DNA of 9,222 nucleotides from Methanobacteriota archaeon (GTDB taxonomy: Archaea > Thermoplasmatota > Poseidoniia > Poseidoniales > Poseidoniaceae), in NCBI GenBank assembly GCA_002702945.1, contig PADF01000067.1, positions 1-9,222 of the forward strand, read 5' to 3'. The notes beneath the pieces are model-generated. The model was not told the DNA's origin. It did not search any database and worked only from the letters and a program-made list of their open reading frames with translations. The translations under genes were made by a program, and so were the position numbers. Below, one piece after another: positions 6,130 through 9,222 of this stretch (positions within the stretch are counted from its first letter, which is position 1; the number at the start of each line of letters is the position of its first letter).

Positions 6130-7346
6130 ATCATCTCTCTTCATCTAATGATCCACTTATTATTTTAGGTGCTGGTCCTCAGCAGATCAAAGTATATGAG
6201 ACTGCGAAGCGCCTCGGTGTTAAAACTGTTGCGGTAGATTTTAATCCCAATGCAGATGCTCGAGAAATTGCAGATCACTTCGTATTAGCCAGTGTAAAAG
6301 ATGCTGATGAATGCATTCGTGAGCTAAAAGCTATGGAATTGGATTATTCTGGTGTTATAACTTGTGGGGTAGAGGTGTCACCACAGGTTAGCCGAATTGC
6401 ATCTTATTTTGGTTTGAAAGGCATATCTGAAGAGGTAGCAAAAAAGACAACACATAAGGGTTTAAGATTACAGACCCTAAACCAAGCTGGTGTACCTATC
6501 CCTAAATTCCAAAGATTAACTAAACCAACAATACCCAATCTTGATTTCCCATTTGTGGTGAAACCTTCAGATAGCTCTGGTTCGCGCGGTGTTCGCCAGG
6601 TAAGAAATAAGAAGGAGTTTTTATCAGCATTCAAGCATGCATCAACAATCAGCACAGATGATGAAGTAATTGTGGAGTCTTTTGAGTCAGGAACCGAAAT
6701 AAGTATAGAAGGTTTTGTTATAAGTGGGAAAATGACAGTCACTGGAATAGCAGAAAGACATTTTTATCCCCTTGAAGAGACTTATCCAGAGTTTCTTGAG
6801 TACGGAGGGACGATGCCACCATCTTTTTCTGAGAAGTATGTGGAAGAAGCAAAGAAAGTTTTTACTGATGCTACAATCGCTCTGGGTATCACTGAAGGAC
6901 CATCAAAAGGAGACCTTATTCTTACAAAAGAAGGCGTTAAGGTCTTGGAGATTACTTCTAGAACATCTCCAGGATTTGCCGCAGAGTCTCAACCATTAGC
7001 CTCAGGTGTTTCAGTATTGGAAACATTAATCTTATGGGCAATAGGCTCACCAGTTTCACCTGAACTCCTAAAACCAAAATGGAAAAAAGCAATTGCTCAT
7101 CGTTACTTTAGGCACGAGCCAGGCAAAGTAATTAAAATAATAGGATTTGAAACATTACCCAATCAACCAGGAGTAAAATTTATTTTAAATCTAAATAAAG
7201 TGAAAGAAGGCGATGTTCTTGAACCTATGAATTATATGAATCGTTTATTTTATGTCACTACTGTGGCAGATACTCCTGAAGAGGCAATTCAATTGGCAAA
7301 CTCAGCACTGGCTAGTGTAAAAATAAAAACAGAACCAATATCATGA
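6126..7346 (+). CDS. ATP-grasp carboxylate ligase (CarB/PurK-like)
   Basis: The start must be TTG 6126 or later, because an in-frame TAA lies at 6120-6122. A GGAGG at 6106-6110 is 15 bases upstream, a long spacing. The 406-residue protein begins with a Rossmann-like pre-ATP-grasp domain (LIILGAGPQQIKVYETAKRL, residues 11-30, then VDFNPNADAR). The ATP-grasp core has the lysine strand FVVKPSDSSGSRGV (K146, glycine-rich loop 152-155), the adenine-side strand E184-S-F-E-S-G-T-E191, and metal ligands near D263 and E275 in VLEITSRTSPGF. The usual asparagine of the E-I-N-x-R motif is T277. Such enzymes activate a carboxylate as acyl-phosphate and join it to an amine, or rarely another nucleophile. 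A C-terminal domain (about 315-400) resembles the biotin-carboxylase-like C-lobe of this group. It overlaps both neighbours (TTGA and ATGA), indicating tight translational coupling. Substrates are unknown. An amide between the locus product and an amino sugar or amino acid is plausible. Confidence 0.8.
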   Translation: MNHLSSSNDPLIILGAGPQQIKVYETAKRLGVKTVAVDFNPNADAREIADHFVLASVKDADECIRELKAMELDYSGVITCGVEVSPQVSRIASYFGLKGISEEVAKKTTHKGLRLQTLNQAGVPIPKFQRLTKPTIPNLDFPFVVKPSDSSGSRGVRQVRNKKEFLSAFKHASTISTDDEVIVESFESGTEISIEGFVISGKMTVTGIAERHFYPLEETYPEFLEYGGTMPPSFSEKYVEEAKKVFTDATIALGITEGPSKGDLILTKEGVKVLEITSRTSPGFAAESQPLASGVSVLETLILWAIGSPVSPELLKPKWKKAIAHRYFRHEPGKVIKIIGFETLPNQPGVKFILNLNKVKEGDVLEPMNYMNRLFYVTTVADTPEEAIQLANSALASVKIKTEPIS

Positions 7347-9222
7347 AGTATCACTTAATTTTTTATATGAATCTAATGTTCTCTGCGCTGAGAGAGGAGG
7401 ACAGGGAGATTGTATTAGATCAATGTATGGATCCTCTCCTTAAGATAGGAGAAGATGGCATCCCAATCGCAATTCAGATGTCAGGATTAAGTTTGGAGTA
7501 TTTGGCTAAATTGAGGCCAGAACATTTGGAACGTCTGAAAATATTAATACAGGATGATCATTGTGAATTCATTGGGAATGGTTATTCTCAAGTTATTCAG
7601 CCGCTTGCTCCCTATGAAATTAATGTTAAGAATCAGGAACTAGGCATGCAGTGTTATGAAAGTATTCTTGGACTTAGACCTAAGATAGCTACTGTTAATG
7701 AGATGGCATTTAGTTCAAGTAGCTCAGAAAGCTTTATTCAAACAGGATATACGGGCCTGATTATGGAATGGAATAATCCTTATAAGACCCATCCAGATTG
7801 GGATGAATCTATGCGTTTTTTTCCTCAGCGAGTAAATTTAGGGAAAGGCGCTGAAGCTGACCTTATTTGGTGTGATACGATCTTATTCCAAAAATTCCAG
7901 CGTTATGTTTATGGTGAAATTGAACTTAAAGAATATATGGAAAACCTAAAAAAATACAAAGATCAAAATGGTGCTCTATGTCTTTATTGTAGTGATGCAG
8001 AAGTATTTGATTTTCGTCCACCTAGATACGGAGACGAAGTTTCTTCTGGAGGAGAATGGCTTAGAATACGCAAACTGATGGATGCAGTTCAGTCTGAAAC
8101 CGAAGGGTTAATTCTTCCTTCAAAAGTAATAGAAAACTATAAGGAAGAAGGTTCAAATTTACTTCAACTGGAAACTAGCTCACAACCCATACCTGTCAAA
8201 AAACAGGATAAATATAATATCAATAGATGGGCCTTAACAGGTAGAGATGATTTTAACCTTAATACACGCTGTTATAGGATTGCAGAGGCATTTTCAATAG
8301 GTGATCCAAACGATGACGATTGGAAAAAACTATGTTTTGTCTGGTCAAGCGACTTAAGAACACATATCGAGAATAATCGTTGGGAACAAGCCCAATTTAT
8401 AATAAGTGAGCTAGAGAATAAATGGGTGAACTCTCAAGAAATGAGGAAATACCTCGTTCCATCTCATGATGATGCTAAACCTTTTGATATTAAATCAAAC
8501 CGTTACTTTTCTATAGAAACAGCAAATCAGATCTTAACTCTGGATACTAAAAAAGGACTGAGTATAAAACAATGGTCAGTGGAGGGAGTTCCGCTTTTAG
8601 GAACTGTTCCTCATGGTTTTTTTGATGACATTAGTTTGGCTGCTGATTTTTATTCTTGCCATTCGGTGATTGAACCTCAAGGCAGCCATAAGGTAACTGA
8701 TTTAGTTCAAATTGAACCCTGGTTAGCAGAAGATGAGGAAAAACATATCGTAGGCATGCGATTGAAAATCAAAGACCATGTTTTTGAGAAGGTATATGAA
8801 ATAGATAAATCAAATAATACCTTTTCTGTAAACCAAACTATCCAACTTCCTAAAAGATATAGAGCTCTGATTAGAAGTTGTTACTTTACATTGCTACCAG
8901 GAGTTTGGGATATGGATACCTCTTTCTATAAAACAGCATTGGGTGGTAAAGAACCTGAGAGATTTAGGTTCGGTGATGCAGCAATTGATCACACGCAAAA
9001 CCTTAATCAACTGGTATCAACTAGGCATGGATTAGGAGTTACGGATGGAGAAATTCAAATCGGCGATGCAAATAATTCTATTATTTTTAAGCATGAGCCA
9101 TCAGAAGCAGCTTTAGTTCCTCATCTGCAGTATTTACCTCAGAAAAATGGACATTATCTTCTAAGATTAATATATTCTGCACAAGAACTTGATGAAACTT
9201 TTAAAACATCCGACAAACCCCA
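7343..9222 (+). CDS. GH57-like glycoside hydrolase or glucanotransferase, 3' end outside the window
   Basis: The ATG at 7343 overlaps the previous stop as ATGA. The frame stays open for 626 codons to the right edge, so the gene is partial. Residues 1-230 resemble the GH57 barrel: CEFIGNGYSQVIQPLAP at 74-90 (family pattern E-hhh-x-x-Y-x-H-x-hhP), TVNEMAF with E120 in the place of the catalytic nucleophile, and CSDAEVFDF with D218 in the place of the acid/base. GH57 enzymes act on alpha-glucans or alpha-galactosides, usually in the cytoplasm, and no signal peptide is seen here. Oddities: the usual N-terminal His-Gln-Pro is absent (YMNLMFS instead), and the histidine after the first motif is Q83. 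Residues from about 387 onward alternate hydrophobic strands (YFSIETANQILTLD, FDDISLAADFYS, FSVNQTIQLP), consistent with the beta-sandwich that follows the barrel in several GH57 members. Coupling to the ATP-grasp gene implies a shared pathway. The exact activity, or a polysaccharide-deacetylase-like function, is unresolved. Confidence 0.6.
   Translation, partial: MKYHLIFYMNLMFSALREEDREIVLDQCMDPLLKIGEDGIPIAIQMSGLSLEYLAKLRPEHLERLKILIQDDHCEFIGNGYSQVIQPLAPYEINVKNQELGMQCYESILGLRPKIATVNEMAFSSSSSESFIQTGYTGLIMEWNNPYKTHPDWDESMRFFPQRVNLGKGAEADLIWCDTILFQKFQRYVYGEIELKEYMENLKKYKDQNGALCLYCSDAEVFDFRPPRYGDEVSSGGEWLRIRKLMDAVQSETEGLILPSKVIENYKEEGSNLLQLETSSQPIPVKKQDKYNINRWALTGRDDFNLNTRCYRIAEAFSIGDPNDDDWKKLCFVWSSDLRTHIENNRWEQAQFIISELENKWVNSQEMRKYLVPSHDDAKPFDIKSNRYFSIETANQILTLDTKKGLSIKQWSVEGVPLLGTVPHGFFDDISLAADFYSCHSVIEPQGSHKVTDLVQIEPWLAEDEEKHIVGMRLKIKDHVFEKVYEIDKSNNTFSVNQTIQLPKRYRALIRSCYFTLLPGVWDMDTSFYKTALGGKEPERFRFGDAAIDHTQNLNQLVSTRHGLGVTDGEIQIGDANNSIIFKHEPSEAALVPHLQYLPQKNGHYLLRLIYSAQELDETFKTSDKP

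Noticed and set aside
6404..6742. 112-codon open frame on the minus strand
   Set aside because: It lies wholly inside the ATP-grasp gene, opposite its conserved ATP-binding region. Its translation shows no recognisable family and it has no ribosome site.
6772..6999. 75-codon open frame on the + strand in another frame
   Set aside because: It is contained within the ATP-grasp gene, opposite conserved motifs in the true frame, and has no recognisable product.

Overview
The window is AT-rich (about one third G+C by eye) and densely coded. Every gene lies on the + strand with short gaps or overlaps. Start codons include GTG and TTG, and leaderless-looking or weak ribosome sites are common. This is ordinary bacterial (or archaeal) gene organisation. 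The gene content is that of an accessory surface-glycan or nucleotide-sugar modification locus in a Gram-negative or cyanobacteria-like organism of unknown species. No rRNA, tRNA, CRISPR array, insertion sequence or phage gene was seen, and no taxon can be named with confidence.

Layout. Block A (1-2559) holds the 3' end of a probable ATP-grasp ligase, a PseG/SpsG-like nucleotide-sugar hydrolase or glycosyltransferase-fold protein, and a GT-A glycosyltransferase-like protein carrying a C-terminal nucleotide-binding-type domain. A 140-bp gap (2560-2699) follows. It holds a sigma70-like promoter candidate, an 8-bp tandem repeat, a run of eight G and a good ribosome site. Block B (2700-9222) runs without a break: a PanB-type ketopantoate hydroxymethyltransferase, an acetolactate-synthase-like thiamine-diphosphate enzyme, a FabG-like short-chain dehydrogenase, an ATP-grasp ligase, and a GH57-like glycoside hydrolase that runs off the right edge.

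How it may work together (inference). Block B pairs two carbon-carbon bond-forming enzymes that normally serve valine and pantothenate synthesis with a ketoreductase and an ATP-dependent carboxylate ligase. The usual partners (ilvN, ilvC, ilvD, panC, panD, panE) are absent here, and sugar-handling genes lie on both sides. The simplest reading is a dedicated route to an unusual branched hydroxy acid or branched sugar: the one-carbon unit or two-carbon acyl group is added by the PanB-like and TPP enzymes, reduced by the SDR, and then coupled through an amide or similar bond by the ATP-grasp enzyme. The product would go onto a glycan assembled or trimmed by the neighbouring genes. This combination is the main candidate for an undescribed system in the window.
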